Positions 11,091 to 22,380 of a stretch of DNA of 64,000 nt are shown here, in pieces (the first letter of the stretch is position 1; the number at the start of each line of letters is the position of its first letter). The translations under genes were made by a program, and so were the position numbers. Source of the DNA: Manis javanica (Eukaryota; Chordata; Mammalia; Pholidota; Manidae); contig NC_133169.1 of the NCBI RefSeq assembly GCF_040802235.1, positions 41,919,034 to 41,983,033 of the forward strand, in the 5' to 3' direction. The notes under the pieces were generated by a model that was given only the letters and a program-made list of their open reading frames with translations, ran no database searches and was not told where the DNA came from.

Positions 11091-13570
11091 ATTTGGTATC
11101 AGTGGGTCACACAGCTTGCACCTGGGAAGTAAGGAGAGATGTGCTGAACCCAGGAAGAGTCAAGTCATGTGGCGATGCCCTCAGCTGTTTCAGTCCTGAC
11201 CTCTATGTATTTCAGTCTATAACGATGTCCCTAGTATGTTTGAAGGAAAACTATGACCCTTCATCAGTCTGGATGACATTCTTATTCTTGCGGTAGTAGT
11301 GGAGTGGCAATCAGCCTAATTGCTCAGAAACAACAGACATATAAAAGTTCAATATACATCTCTATATGTTTCTATTGGAGAATGCAATTTTCTCATAGTC
11401 AAATAGAAATAAATATAGGCATAGATTACATAAACATAGATTTTAAAATAATTTTGGGAGATCATGTTGTTAAATATAAGATAATTAAAATAGAACATTG
11501 TGGTTGTGTTTCAGTCTTACATTTTTATGTTCGGGTTCAGACAATATGGGGAAAATTAACCTTTTCTTCTAGAGCATGCTTTTTATGCATAATGATGTCC
11601 CTATAACACTAAATATTAATATCATTGGGACTTTACTTACTTCAAATGGATCATGTTACCTGATATATTTACCCACATCAAATCTACTCCTCATTTTTCT
11701 GTTAAACTTTTATACATCTCATTATTTTTCTAGTCGTTCATCTCTCCTTTCGAAGACAGAAGGAGTGAACCAGATGTTCTTGTTTCCTTAGAGACTCCTG
11801 AAACTCACCCCTAATATTCCCTCATTATCACCTTCAGTCGTGGTACTTTTCAAAACTTCTTTGATTCTACTGGCTGAAAAACAAACTGAAACAATGAAAT
11901 AATGGCATAATACCTTCTAATACTAATTTAGCTTTCTCCTTCTAAATTACTAATTTTGCTTTTTCTCACTGTGATCTTCATCTTTTTCAACACGTTTTCT
12001 GAAATATCTGTCTTTGTTTTTGCATCCTTTAACAAGTCAAGTGTTCGCTGTTGCCAAAAATTCTTTAGGGCTTGTATCTTCTGTCCTTGGTCTGTTCGGT
12101 TTATTCGTCAGTGGACGTATCAGCCGACACCCGTCTGGACGTGGCCGCACCACCTGTGTTCTCCTGGATCTCAGCGATCACTCTTCCACAGCTCTTTCTT
12201 CTAAGTTCCTCCAAATAACCATGTCCAGAGTTGAATTTATTGTACTCTCACTTTGTGTGAAAGTAAAGGTCTTTTAAGTTCTCTTCAAAAATCTTACAAT
12301 CCAGACCCATTCACACTGACCCATTCCCTCAGACATCATTTTGCTAATATCACCTATCATGAACTTATCAAACATCTGTCTGTGAGGGTCTTCAGAGATG
12401 TGGGCCACAGTCATGACCTCTTTTTTATCCCATCGATTTTATGATGCTTAGAGCATTTCAGAGTGGAAATAAATTGAGCAGATGCTTTGAGCTACCTGTT
12501 CTGTTAATGCTTTTAAATTCTCCAAGGTTTGAATTTGATGAAAATTTATGCCGTTCAAATGTCAGGTAAAGCTACATAAACATATTTGATATTAAGTATA
12601 GATATTTTTTAATGGGGAATAAGCTATCACATTACTAAAGTATTGTTACCACTAATTCTTTATGTACACATGGCTTCCAGGACAGAGGAGAAAATACCCT
12701 CATCAACAAGATATTGCCTCTACATGTTTAACAGTTGAACTAAAATATCTATGTTCTGGATATTTTCAAGGTTCTTTGGATAGAGGGAAAAGTAGTTTGT
12801 AGTTATGGTTTTGATTTCCAGCTATCTGGATCAAAAGACTCATTTTTATCATGAGTGAAATGGGCATTTCAAACTATAGACTCAATCTCTGTATTTTATC
12901 AAACTGGGAGCAGTGCACTACCTCTCATATAAACTGGCCCGGATCAGATGAGACTACATGTAACACATTTAGAAAAAGGCTGAGAGTATCATAAATGCTC
13001 CGTAAATATCCCATTTTCAAAAATAATGCTAATATTTCTGTGTTCCATTATTTTAAAGTCCAATATTACTAGCATGTATGTGTATGTAGTCAGATACTTT
13101 CTAAATAAAATTTGTATATCGAGTCTAAATCTCTCAGAGGCAGTACTGTAACACCTTCTCATAGAGAGCAAAAATCCTGCGCATTTAACCGCTGATATTT
13201 CCGAGCTGTCTCCCCTGTGGTTCTCATGGACGTGATACATTCAAGTGGCACTGGGAGTGGGCTGATTCAGTATCTCTATAGTTTTCCAAGTAATGTCCTC
13301 ATACTTTGGTGATGATGAAGTAATTATAATTTCCTGTACAGAAGTTTCATATATGATTACATTAGTCATGTAAAGCATGAATCCAAATAGTTTCCAGCAG
13401 CATAAATTCTCCCATGGAAGAGCCACCAAGACCTTGTCTGCACAGCAAGCAGGCATGAAATCTAGTAAGTATCACCAGGAAAGCAAGGTTAGAACTGTCC
13501 TTCACCCAAGATGTAGTCACTTCACCTGTCAAAACAGGATAACTGCGTGAACTATTATACTCAATTTTAA
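11091..13570. other. Gene-free AT-rich sequence
   Basis: No gene recognised. A slightly GC-richer patch with several CpGs at about 12050-12200 stands out, but I could not match it to an exon or repeat. Confidence 0.35.
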
Positions 13571-13574
13571 TAAT

Positions 13575-13880
13575 GTATGTTCATTCATAGATTTATTCTT
13601 TGAGTCATTGGTTCAACAAATGTAGGCCTAAGACCAGAAGTTTTGTGAGTAATAAAGGCAACTAAACAAATCCCTAGCCTCACAAAATCTGTATTCTGTT
13701 AGAAGAGATTTCTGTTAGAAGAGAAGTGAATAGTTAATATTTGAGGAGAAATCAAATATTTCAGGTAGTTTTATGTAGTTTGATGAAAATGCAAAGGGGT
13801 GATAGATATGTAAGAAAGACTGTGTGACTAGGGAGGGGAGCTGGGATTGGTCAGGTAAATTAACTTGCCTGGAAACCAGC
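13575..13880. repeat. L2-like ancient LINE fragment
   Basis: ttcattcatagatttattc...ttggttcaacaaatg...aacaaatccctagcctcacaaaatctgtattctg follows the layout of old L2 3' sequence (ttcaacaaatatttattgag, then aatccctgccctca-ggagcttacattct). Diverged; strand not decided. Confidence 0.4.
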
Positions 13881-14685
13881 AAACAGTTATGGAAATAGAA
13901 ACACATTTTTACTTTTCCTGACTGGAGTAATGTTTCCCTTTGTCTTGTGTAAAAAGAAGCCCTGTGTATATCTGTGGAACTGATTTAATAAAATTAATAT
14001 ATGATTTTCCAGACCAAATAATGATTTGTATTTTATCTAACCTGATTCATCCCACATGTTGGTTTGAGTCAGACACTGAATTATGAGTTTAAATTCTAAT
14101 CACACAAAATAACTAGAAGTATTTTTGATGTAATCCTGAGAAAGTACTAAGTTTAATAAGATGACTAATTTTAAGTTAGAATTTCAGTAAAATGTTTTCC
14201 CATTGTTAGTTAGTTCTGAGTTGGTTTATCTGAAAATATTTGTGTATAATTTCTTGGAGAATTACAAAGGATATACCCTTTGATGTATCAATTAGCACAT
14301 CTTACAGTGTTGACATTCTCAAAGTGTCTCTGTTTTATCTTGAATATATTCTAATAAAGCCACAATTCATTTCACTGAAATGCCACAGTCATTTTCATTC
14401 TACTGCTAAGGGAACTGCAACACTTGGGGAACTAAATGTTCTCTATCACTGGTTTAGGAGTTGAAAAGTTACTACAGGTGTAGGTCCCACTGAAAAGACT
14501 AGAAGTGAATTGTTTATATATACATATGGGTACATGTAGTTCATGATTAGTGTAGAATGCTATTCATATTTTATTAGAATTATGCTATAATTCGCAGATA
14601 TATAAATATTGTGTTTCTATTTTAAAGAGATTATAATTTTATTCCATACCAATCACTCCTTGATGCCTTATTCAAATAATCTAAT
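13881..14685. other. Gene-free AT-rich sequence
   Basis: Nothing recognised beyond low-complexity AT-rich stretches. Confidence 0.35.
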
Positions 14686-14689
14686 TTTT

Positions 14690-14882
14690 TAGATTACATG
14701 CATAATGTGGGGGACAGGGCACAGGGAGGGCTGTACAACACAGAGAAGACAAGTAGTGATTCTACAACATCTTACTATGCTGATGGACAGTGACTGTAAT
14801 GGGGTATGTTGGGGGGATTTGGTGATGGGAGATCTAGTAACCATATTGTTCCTCATGTAATTATCAATTAATGATACTGAAA

Positions 14883-14926
<44 letters not shown>

Positions 14927-14930
14927 AAAT
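14690..14930 (+). repeat. L1 3' UTR fragment ending in an (AAAT)n tail
   Basis: Matches, with few changes, the 3' UTR of the two plus-strand L1 copies in this window: gcataatgtggggg, acaacacagagaagacaagtagtg, acagtgactgtaatggggt, cctcatgtaattat. It ends in an AAAT microsatellite (14880-14930). It is a severely 5'-truncated insertion of the same L1 lineage, apparently landed in an older L1 tail. Confidence 0.8.
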
Positions 14931-15110
14931 ACATCACAGGAGTGAAAAGTAAAGCATGGGTAATTACCAAATATTGAGTAACTGTATGGTGACAGGTAGT
15001 AACTGCACTTACTATGGTGAGCATTTGGTGATGTTTATAAATGTCAAGTCACTGTGCTGTATATTGATACTATTATAATATTACATCAATACTTCAATAA
15101 AAAAAGAATA
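14931..15110 (+). repeat. Old L1 (L1MA/MB-type) 3' end
   Basis: gagtaactgtatggtgacaggtagtaactg, ttactatggtgagcatttggtgatgtttataaatg, actgtgctgtatattgatact and ttacatcaatacttcaataaaa are the standard 3' UTR end of older mammalian L1s. Confidence 0.7.
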
Positions 15111-15950
15111 TATTCCACTAGTCTTTGGTTAAGATACTAAACTTACCATATTACTCTTTGTGATTATGATATCAACTTCCCCTTATCTGGTAAAATATCG
15201 AATTTAGAGCTAAACATGTGGCTATGATATTCACATATCTCATAAATGGCTGCACATTATGCCCATTTTGTTTCTCTGACAATTTTCCTAGACCTAGCAA
15301 AGAGATGAGATTCAGGCCAAAGAAGAAGCTTGGAACAAGTAGATTAGGTTAGACCCAATCTCTGTTGTAGGAGAGATAAAAAACTGAAATATCTGCATTG
15401 CCCTTGTTAATTCACCAACTTAGAAAAGAAATAAGAATTGTGCATTAACAAAAATAGTAAATCATGTGTTTATTTTTAGAATGTTCTCACCACATAATTC
15501 CAGAAGCAATATTGAAATAATCATATTGGGTTTCAAAATCTTTTTAGTGTTTTAGAAATCTAAACACAAGTTAGGTTATGATTATTATTTTACTGAAACT
15601 GATTATGTCAACAAATGTTCAGTGATCCATTTTAATTGTTACCTGAAGGAGTTAATTTGGATTCCTCACTGTGAAATGAGACCTTAGAATCTGTGCAATC
15701 AAAACTTAGTCAAATATATGATCTCATGAATCTATGTCCAAAGCTGCCCAACTGTGTGGGTTTGCACATATATTTCATTCTTCCAGATTTACTTTACAAC
15801 AGTTCTTTGTAGGAATATTCTTATTTTTATAAGTAGAATATCACAAATTCCAGCTCTGTAAGGAAGCCAGCCCAAGGTTTCAATTGTTCTTACTTGTGCC
15901 AATTACCGGGACCCAATTTTTAAAGTGAACTATGCTAAGATCCTGTGTCA
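15111..15950. other. Gene-free AT-rich sequence
   Basis: No gene or repeat recognised. Confidence 0.35.
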
Positions 15951-15954
15951 CAAA

Positions 15955-16400
15955 TTCCGTGCCTGTTGACAAATTACCATAAAGTTAGTGCCTTAAGCCA
16001 ACACCCATTTTTTATGTCACAGCCATGTAGGTCAGAAGTCCAGGTACACATGATTTGATTCCTTAAGTTCTCACAGGCCAAAGTCAAATTATCAGCTGGA
16101 CTGACTTTTATCTGGACTTTGAGGCAGAGCCCAATTCCAAGATCATTCAGGTCGTTTACAGAATTTTGGTCCTCATGGCTGTAGGACTGCGGTCACTGTT
16201 TCTTTACTAGCTATGATCCAGGGCTTGCTCTCCAGTCCCAGAACCTGCTTTTTGCACACAGTCCCCTCCATTTGCAAGGCCAGCAATTGTATGCCAAATC
16301 TCTCTCATCATTAAAATCCACCTTCCTTCCACTCTTATTATCGCACAGAGAGACTTTTTTCTCTACAGTGCTCATTGGATTATATTAGAGAGAAACATGG
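15955..16400. repeat. Ancient interspersed repeat (common mammalian type, family not assigned)
   Basis: The run ttgacaaattaccataaagttagtgccttaagccaacaccc...gtaggtcagaagtcc...ccttccactctta matches the layout of a very common mammalian repeat (acaaattaccacaaacttagtggcttaaaacaacac, then ggaggtcagaagtcc). I cannot name the subfamily by eye. Confidence 0.45.
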
Positions 16401-16714
16401 AATATCCCAATATTAAATCAACTGATTTTTTTAACCTCAACTATATTCACAAAATGCTTTTTGACCATGTAATTTAACAATTCCAGGAGTAACATCCATA
16501 ATATTCATAGTTCCTGGAATTTGGTTCAGAAATCTTAGGCAATTTAGAATTATGCTACTTACAACCTTTAAAAATGAATTATAATTTATCTGTACTTTCT
16601 AATTTCTCTTTCTTTATTAAAATTTTCTTGAAATCAGAAATAAAACAGGGATAATATTTATTTTACCCTGTTAAAAGAACATATAATGTATCATAACCTT
16701 GCATTCAGCAAATA

Positions 16715-16716
<2 letters not shown>

Positions 16717-16748
<32 letters not shown>

Positions 16749-16778
16749 ATGGATATATATATATATATATCCATATCA
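16717..16778. repeat. (AT)n microsatellite with perfect 34-bp palindrome
   Basis: An (AT)n run at 16717-16745 is followed by a perfect palindrome at 16745-16778 (tgatatgg, an AT core, then ccatatca). Confidence 0.9.
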
Positions 16779-16781
16779 GTA

Positions 16782-17509
16782 GGTGATTACACAGGGAGTG
16801 AGGGCATATCTGGACCAGAGAGATAGCGTGGGCTCCTTTTTGGCAGCTGGGTCACAAAAGACATGGCTGAGCAGAAGTGGATGACTGCTTGAAGAAATAA
16901 AGGGGTGTCTCCCAGTTTATTTCTCCCTTTTACTGATTTCAGTTTCAAAGGTATTTTGCTCCAGACTGGGAAGCAGTATTCACCCCCTGGAGTTACAAGG
17001 CTAAAATAAAATTAAATTTGCCTTCCTCACTTTGGTTTCATGTCTCACTCTGTTTGACTTCCCTCCATCTTCAAACTGACTTTCTCCCTGTAAGATAAAT
17101 TCTAGCCAGAATAAGCAGGCAAAGAGAGGCAACAAAGGGCTAGGTAATTTATTTAAATACCCCGGGTGAGGTTCTATGGCCTTCTTGCCAGAGGCCATAG
17201 AAGTCACACCAGCTTAGGGAGGTGGGGTGCTTATAAGGGATTAGGAGGGGGAGGACTGGGCAAACTATCTTAGGGGGGGTGTTGAGAGGTATGATTGGCT
17301 AAAGGTGACATAATAGACAACTAGAAAGTTTTTCTTCCAAGAGGGAGGAGGCTGACATCCGGGTCCCTGTTGGCACATCAGGATGGAATTGAGGGAGAGC
17401 TGTCCCTTTTCCATATACAGCATGGACTTTGGGGTCTGGTCTGTTCTCCCCCTATGGCATCTCTCAGTTCTGTTTGCATGTCCTTGTTTTTCCTTTCTCC
17501 AACCTAACA
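16782..17509 (-). repeat. Antisense ERV LTR (solo LTR-like), unclassified
   Basis: On the minus strand it starts TGTTAGGTTGGAG at 17509 and runs about 730 bp towards 16782, with a polyadenylation signal AATAAA (plus-strand tttatt, 16916-16921) in its last third. The R/U5-like end is homologous (roughly 70% by eye) to 48190-48400, which marks it as a dispersed family. It directly abuts the 34-bp remnant of the ERV-F-like 5' LTR at 17512. No internal retroviral sequence follows on its 3' side. Confidence 0.5.
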
Positions 17510-17511
17510 TT

Positions 17512-17545
17512 TGAATTGCTGCTGTGTGTTACTCCTTTCCTTTCA
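17512..17545 (+). repeat. Remnant of 5' LTR (end of U5)
   Basis: Identical except for one base (t/c) to 25748-25781 at the end of the 3' LTR. Upstream similarity stops abruptly at 17512, where the antisense LTR begins. Confidence 0.85.
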
Positions 17546-17546
17546 T

Positions 17547-17564
17547 TGGTGCCGAAACCCGGGA
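17547..17564 (+). promoter_or_regulatory. Primer binding site, tRNA-Phe type
   Basis: tggtgccgaaacccggga is complementary to the 3' end of tRNA-Phe (CCA plus acceptor and T-arm bases). It lies one base after the CA end of U5, the normal position. Confidence 0.8.
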
Positions 17565-18210
17565 GATGGGACACCCCAACTGGGCCCCATTTTCCCCCCA
17601 ACACCAGCAGCAGCTTGCCCTCATCCTCTTTTTCCGGTGCTGGCTCATCACACTCACCACTCCTCTCTGGCCTTTAGGAAAGTTTTCCCCCATAGTGGGC
17701 CACTCTTCCCCGAGCTATCGCAGTGCCATTGACTGTGATCATCTGGCAAGGCCCTGATGCTCGGGTATGAGGAGGGAACTCTCGCCACCTCAGGCCTTCA
17801 CGGCTGAAGCAGACCCTCAGGCCCCTCCTCCAACAGCCATAAATCCCCGCCTCAGGCCTTCACGGCTGTGGCGGACCCTCAGGCCCTCCTCCAACAGCCA
17901 TAAACGAGGTGACTCCTTTGTGGGATGAGAATGCTCCCTTTTTCCCCCCCTCCTCCTTCCGTTCTGTCCGCCAAAATCCGTTCTGTCCGCTGAAAATTCC
18001 TAGTACTAGGTACCTCGTGACTCCGGCACTCTGCCTTCTTAGAGAAGTTTGGGTGACGACCCACACTTCCTAAGAAATTTCGACTCATATACGAGGTTCC
18101 GCAGACCACCAAGGATCATTGGGGATGCCCTTTGTCTCCTTGCGGTCTGCTTCCAGTCCGAGGATCTCCGTTCGTCTTCCCCTGTTTGTCTCCTTCTCTG
18201 TCCTTTAGCC
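17565..18210 (+). other. Proviral leader with tandem duplications
   Basis: Untranslated leader between PBS and gag. It holds a tandem duplication of about 57 bp (17788-17844 and 17850-17904, repeating cctcaggccttcacggctg...acagccataaa) and a smaller 19-bp tandem duplication (17959-17977 and 17978-17996). The packaging signal would be expected here, but I cannot locate it. Confidence 0.6.
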
Positions 18211-19961
18211 ATGGGAGCCTCCTCATCTGTCCCTGAAAGTTCACCTCTTGAATGCCTGCTCAAGCATCTGGGTACCCTCTCCCTGACACCTGATATAAAA
18301 CCAAAACTTCTCCTTAAATACTGCTCCCAAGATTGGCCCACATATCCCCTAGACAATAACAACCAATGGCCTGCAGGGAGAACTCTTGATCCTAACATCA
18401 CTCGCGATCTTTTTAACTACTGCCAGTGCCTTAAAAAATGGAAGGAGATTCCCTATATCGAAGCTTTTTGCCTCCTAGCTCAAAATCCCAGCCTCTGCAC
18501 CACCTGTTCCCCACCCCAAGTTCTCCTAGCCTACAAGCCATCTCCCTCCCCTCCCCACACTCCCAGTCCCTCTTTGATTACCTTTGACCCAGCCAACGAG
18601 CCTCCACCATACAAGCTTCCCCCTTCAGCCCCTCCCCCTCCTACAACCCCTCCGTCCTCCACCGGTTGCCACTGCCTCCACCCCCACAGAAGCCTCCTGT
18701 CCTCTCGCTCCCCTCTCCTCTCCTACAACAGCCCTTCCCCCTTCCTCTACCACCGCCGGCGCCGCTGCCTCCTCCCCCCACCACCATCTCCTACCCCACC
18801 TTACCCCCTCCACCTCCATCCCCCTCACCTTACCCCCTCCCGCAGATCAAGCCTGAGCCTTTCAGCCCCCCTCTAACTAAGTCCAAAGAACCTCCTCTGT
18901 CTTTGCCCCTTCAGACTCTGTCCCGAGGACCTCCCAAAATTATCAGTTCTTTGCCTCCATCACCTGTTTCCCCCCCACAGACTGAGCCAGAACCCTTCAG
19001 TCCCCCTCAGACTCAGTCCCGAGGGCCTCCCAAAATTATCGCCCCCGTCCAGGAGGTATCGGAATCCAAAGGCATCGTGCGCATTCACGTCCCTTTCTCC
19101 TTAGGAGATTTAGCCCAACTAGAGAAACGCCTAGGTTCCTTTTCCACTGATCCCATGACATACATCAGGGAGTTTCAATGGACCCCCCAGTCTTACAGCC
19201 TCACACATCATGACATTTTCATGCTCCTGGCCAATACTCTCCTCCCTGAAGAGCGTAGACACGTTTGGGACTTTGCCCAAATGCACACTACCGAAACCCA
19301 CAAGACTGACCCCACCTATCCCCCTGGCCCCACTACTGTCCCCGAACAAGACCCACACTGGGATTATAACACCACCATGAGTCTCTGCTCTCAAGATATT
19401 TTTGCCTCCTGCTTAATAGCAGGTCTGAAAAAGGCAGCTCATAAAGTAGTCAATTTTCAAAAGCTCCAAGACATAATTCAAAAGAGAGACGAAACCCCCT
19501 CCAAGTTCTTAGACAGAGTCACTCAAGCCCTATTACAGTATACCAGCCTGGACCCAGAAATGCCTGATAGAAGACATGTCCTTATGACATACTTCCTAGC
19601 TCAAAGCTACCCCAACATTAAAGCTAAACTCAAAAAGTTAGAACAGGTCCCCGCTACTCCACAGACTGAGATCCTAACAGTGGCCTTTAAAGTCTTCCAT
19701 AACCGGGAGGAGGAGAAAGAACGCCATAAACAAAAGGCTGATCAGGGCAATTTCCAAATGTTAGCCCAGCTGATAAAACCACAGCCTGGGTGCCCCTCTA
19801 CAAACAAGCCTCCCCCAGGAGCTTGTTTCAGGTGTGGAAAAGAGGGACATTGGTCAAGTGTGTGCCCCTCCCCCAGATCTCCTACCACCCCATGCCCAGA
19901 TGCCACAAAAAGGGCCACTGGGGGTCTGATTGTCCAACCACCCGAAGGGGAGGCTGGATGA
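18211..19961 (+). pseudogene. ERV-F-like gag, frameshifted
   Basis: Gag forms the virion core. The ATG at 18211 gives MGASSS, a Gly2 myristoylation context at the matrix N-terminus. The matrix frame stays open to 18876. The rest (proline-rich linker, capsid, nucleocapsid) is in another frame, open from about 18666 to 19961, so at least one frameshift lies in the proline-rich overlap. The capsid has recognisable gammaretroviral features, including a major-homology-like block (around FLDRVTQAL...). The nucleocapsid keeps one intact CCHC knuckle CFRCGKEGHWSSVC (about 19827-19868). A second, RCHKKGHWGSDC (about 19898-19933), is in a third frame because of an indel. The proline-rich part contains a duplicated EPFSPP...SRGPPKII segment. 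Confidence 0.85.
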
Positions 19962-20011
19962 ACAACCCCCATCCTAAGCCCACCATAGTGGGGCTGGCAG
20001 AAGAAGATTGA

Positions 20012-20215
20012 CGGGGCCCAGGGGCTTCTTGCCTGACCATTTCCATCACCAAACAGGAGCCCAGAGTTACTTTAATAGTAGATGGTCACCCCATCTCCTT
20101 CCTCCTAGATACAGGAGCCACCTTCTCAGTCTTGCGAGAATACCAGGGCCCTAAAATTGCCTGCCATTACTCCTATAGTCGGGGTAGGAGGTAAACAGAT
20201 TTTCCCATTAAACCC
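20012..20215 (+). pseudogene. ERV-F-like protease (pro) fragment
   Basis: Aspartic protease of the Gag-Pol polyprotein. The active-site LLDTGA motif is read at about 20102-20119 (DTGA at 20108-20119), followed by TFSVL. The frame is the same as that of the second nucleocapsid knuckle, separated from it only by a TGA at 20009-20011, and it ends at a TAA near 20195. The flap and C-terminal part are not recognisable, so the gene is broken. Confidence 0.7.
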
Positions 20216-20399
20216 CCCCCCTTTTATGCACAATCCAAGACAATCTCATACTTTTCTCCCGCTCCTTCCTGGTTATGCCCCAGTGTCCCATCCCTTTACT
20301 GGGACAGGACATACATTCTCTCCTCCGTTTCCATAACTATATCCACTCCCACAGCCCCTAGTACTCCCTTTCTGATGGCCCTCATAGCCGACGACCCCT

Positions 20400-22380
20400 T
20401 GTACCCAATGAAAGCTCCAGTTCCGCCCTCATACACCCTGTAAATCCCAAAGTTTGGGACATTACAAGCCCCTCCATGGCTCTATGTCCTCCTGCCTCTA
20501 TCAAATTACGTGACCCTTCTCAGTATATCTGTCAGGCCCAATACCCCCTAACCACTTCAGCCCTCATAGGCCTCCAACCCATCATCCAAGATCTCTTAAA
20601 CAAAAATTACCTCAGACCCACTCACTCCCCATTTAGTACCCCCATATTAGCTGTTAAGAAAACCAACGGATCTTTCCACCTTGTCCAAGACCTTCGCCTC
20701 ATCAACATGGCCGTTGTCCCTATACATCCCTTAGTTCCAAATCCATACACCCTTTTATCGCAGATGCCTGCCTTGGCATCCCACTTCTCAGTCCTAGATC
20801 TCAAGGATGCATTTTTTTCTATCCCTCTGGACCCCTCCTCCCAAGATTTTTTCACCTTCACCTGGACGGACCCATACACAAGACATTCTGAACAACTCAC
20901 TTAGACAGTTGTGCCACAAGTCTTCCGAGATAGTCCCCATATTTTTGGACAGGTCCTAGCTCAGAACCTCAAATACTTTCATCATGATCACCCCGAGTCC
21001 ACCTTATTATAATACATAGATGATCTTCTACTCTGCAGACCCTTGTGGGAACAGTATCAACTTGACACTGCCTCCCTACTTAACCTTCTAGCTTCCAGAA
21101 GTTAGTGGGTATCCCCCATCAAAGCTCAAATCTCTTCCCCTTCTGTCACTTACCTCGCATTCCTTCTGTCTCAGCAAAGAAAGTCCATTACCTTAGACAG
21201 AAAATGGCTCCCCTCTGACCTGCCCATTACCAAAACCAAGACAGAAATCCTTTCCTTTCTAGGCCTGGCTGGGTATTTTAGAGCGTGGATCCCTAACTTC
21301 TCCCTGTTGGCAAGACCCCTATATGACCTCAGCAAGGGACCCCTGAAGAACCATTATTATCCTCACCTCAACACTCCTTCATTAAGCTCCTTCGAGCCCT
21401 TGTGGAAGCCCCAGGTCTCCATCTTCCTGATTTGTTGAAGCCCTTCTCATTATACATTCATGAGAGGTCCAGTCAAGCTCTAGGAGTCCTAGGGCAATAT
21501 TATGACCCATCCTTTGCCCCAGTAGCTTATCTCTCCAAGCAATTAGACCCCACAGTTCGGGGATGGGCCCCCTGCCTATGGGCATTTGCTGCTGGGCAGC
21601 TCTTGCAGAAATAAGCTCATAAACTAACATTCGGGTGCCCCTTACCATTCTGTCCCCACATCACCAAAAAGATCTCTTAACCTACTAAAGTTTACAGACT
21701 CTCCTTCCCTCCAGACTCCTGACCTTACTGTCCTCTTTCCTCCAAAATTCAGACATTTCTTTCCTCCCCTGCCAGCCTCTGAATCCGGCCACTCTCCTTC
21801 CTCTACCCTACTCTCCTCATGCTCCCTCCAATAATTGCCTGGAAGCCCTTCACAATTTCCTTCTGTGCCACTCCACGATCTCCGAAAGAGCCCTCTCACA
21901 CTCTGACCTCATCTGGTTTACTGATGGGTCCTTCTTTAAACATGAGGGCACCCGCTACGCAGGATATGCAGTAGTCTCCCTCAAAGATGTCATTGAGGCA
22001 TGAGCTCTACCCCCCGGTACAACCAATCAACAGGCCAAACTCATTGCAGCCACCAGAGCTTGCACTCTGGCCCAGGACACATCTCTCACACTGTACACTG
22101 ACTCCAAATACTTATTCCACATTCTCTTGTCTCACGTGGCAGTATGGAAAGAATGAGGCCTCCTCACCACAAAAGGAAATTCCATAACTAATTCAGCCTT
22201 AATTGTTAAACTTCTAGAGGCTTCGCAACTCCCATACCAACTAGGCATAGTCTAATGCAAATCACATCAAAAGGATGACTCCCCCATTGCAAGAAGTAAC
22301 AACAAAGCCAACAGAGTAGCCCAGTCAGTTGCCCTATCAGAAGACACACCAGACAACAATCTGTCTGCCCTTGTGGTTTT
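20400..22380 (+). pseudogene. ERV-F-like reverse transcriptase and RNase H, with stops
   Basis: RNA-dependent DNA polymerase plus RNase H. The RT fingers (about 20476-20901) contain LLNKNYLRPTHSPFSTPI and VLDLKDAFFSIPL, which carries the first catalytic Asp. A TAG follows at 20902-20904. The catalytic YIDDLL box is at 21013-21030 and is directly preceded by an in-frame TAA (21010-21012). Another stop occurs near 21103. The thumb/connection motif FLGLAGYFRAWIP (about 21259-21297) is clear. The RNase H TDGS motif is near 21917-21930, with further stops after it. The frame shifts several times, so no functional enzyme can be made from this copy. Confidence 0.85.

Noticed and set aside
18049-18210. 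Upstream in-frame ATG at 18049 as the gag start
   Set aside because: The frame is open, but the ATG at 18211 gives the Met-Gly myristoylation start typical of Gag; the upstream part has no Gag-like sequence and is leader.
18039-18401. 120-codon minus-strand frame opposite gag
   Set aside because: Antisense shadow of the gag frame with no domain; likewise the 18625-18828 frame, which is low-complexity Gly/Arg from the proline-rich coding strand.
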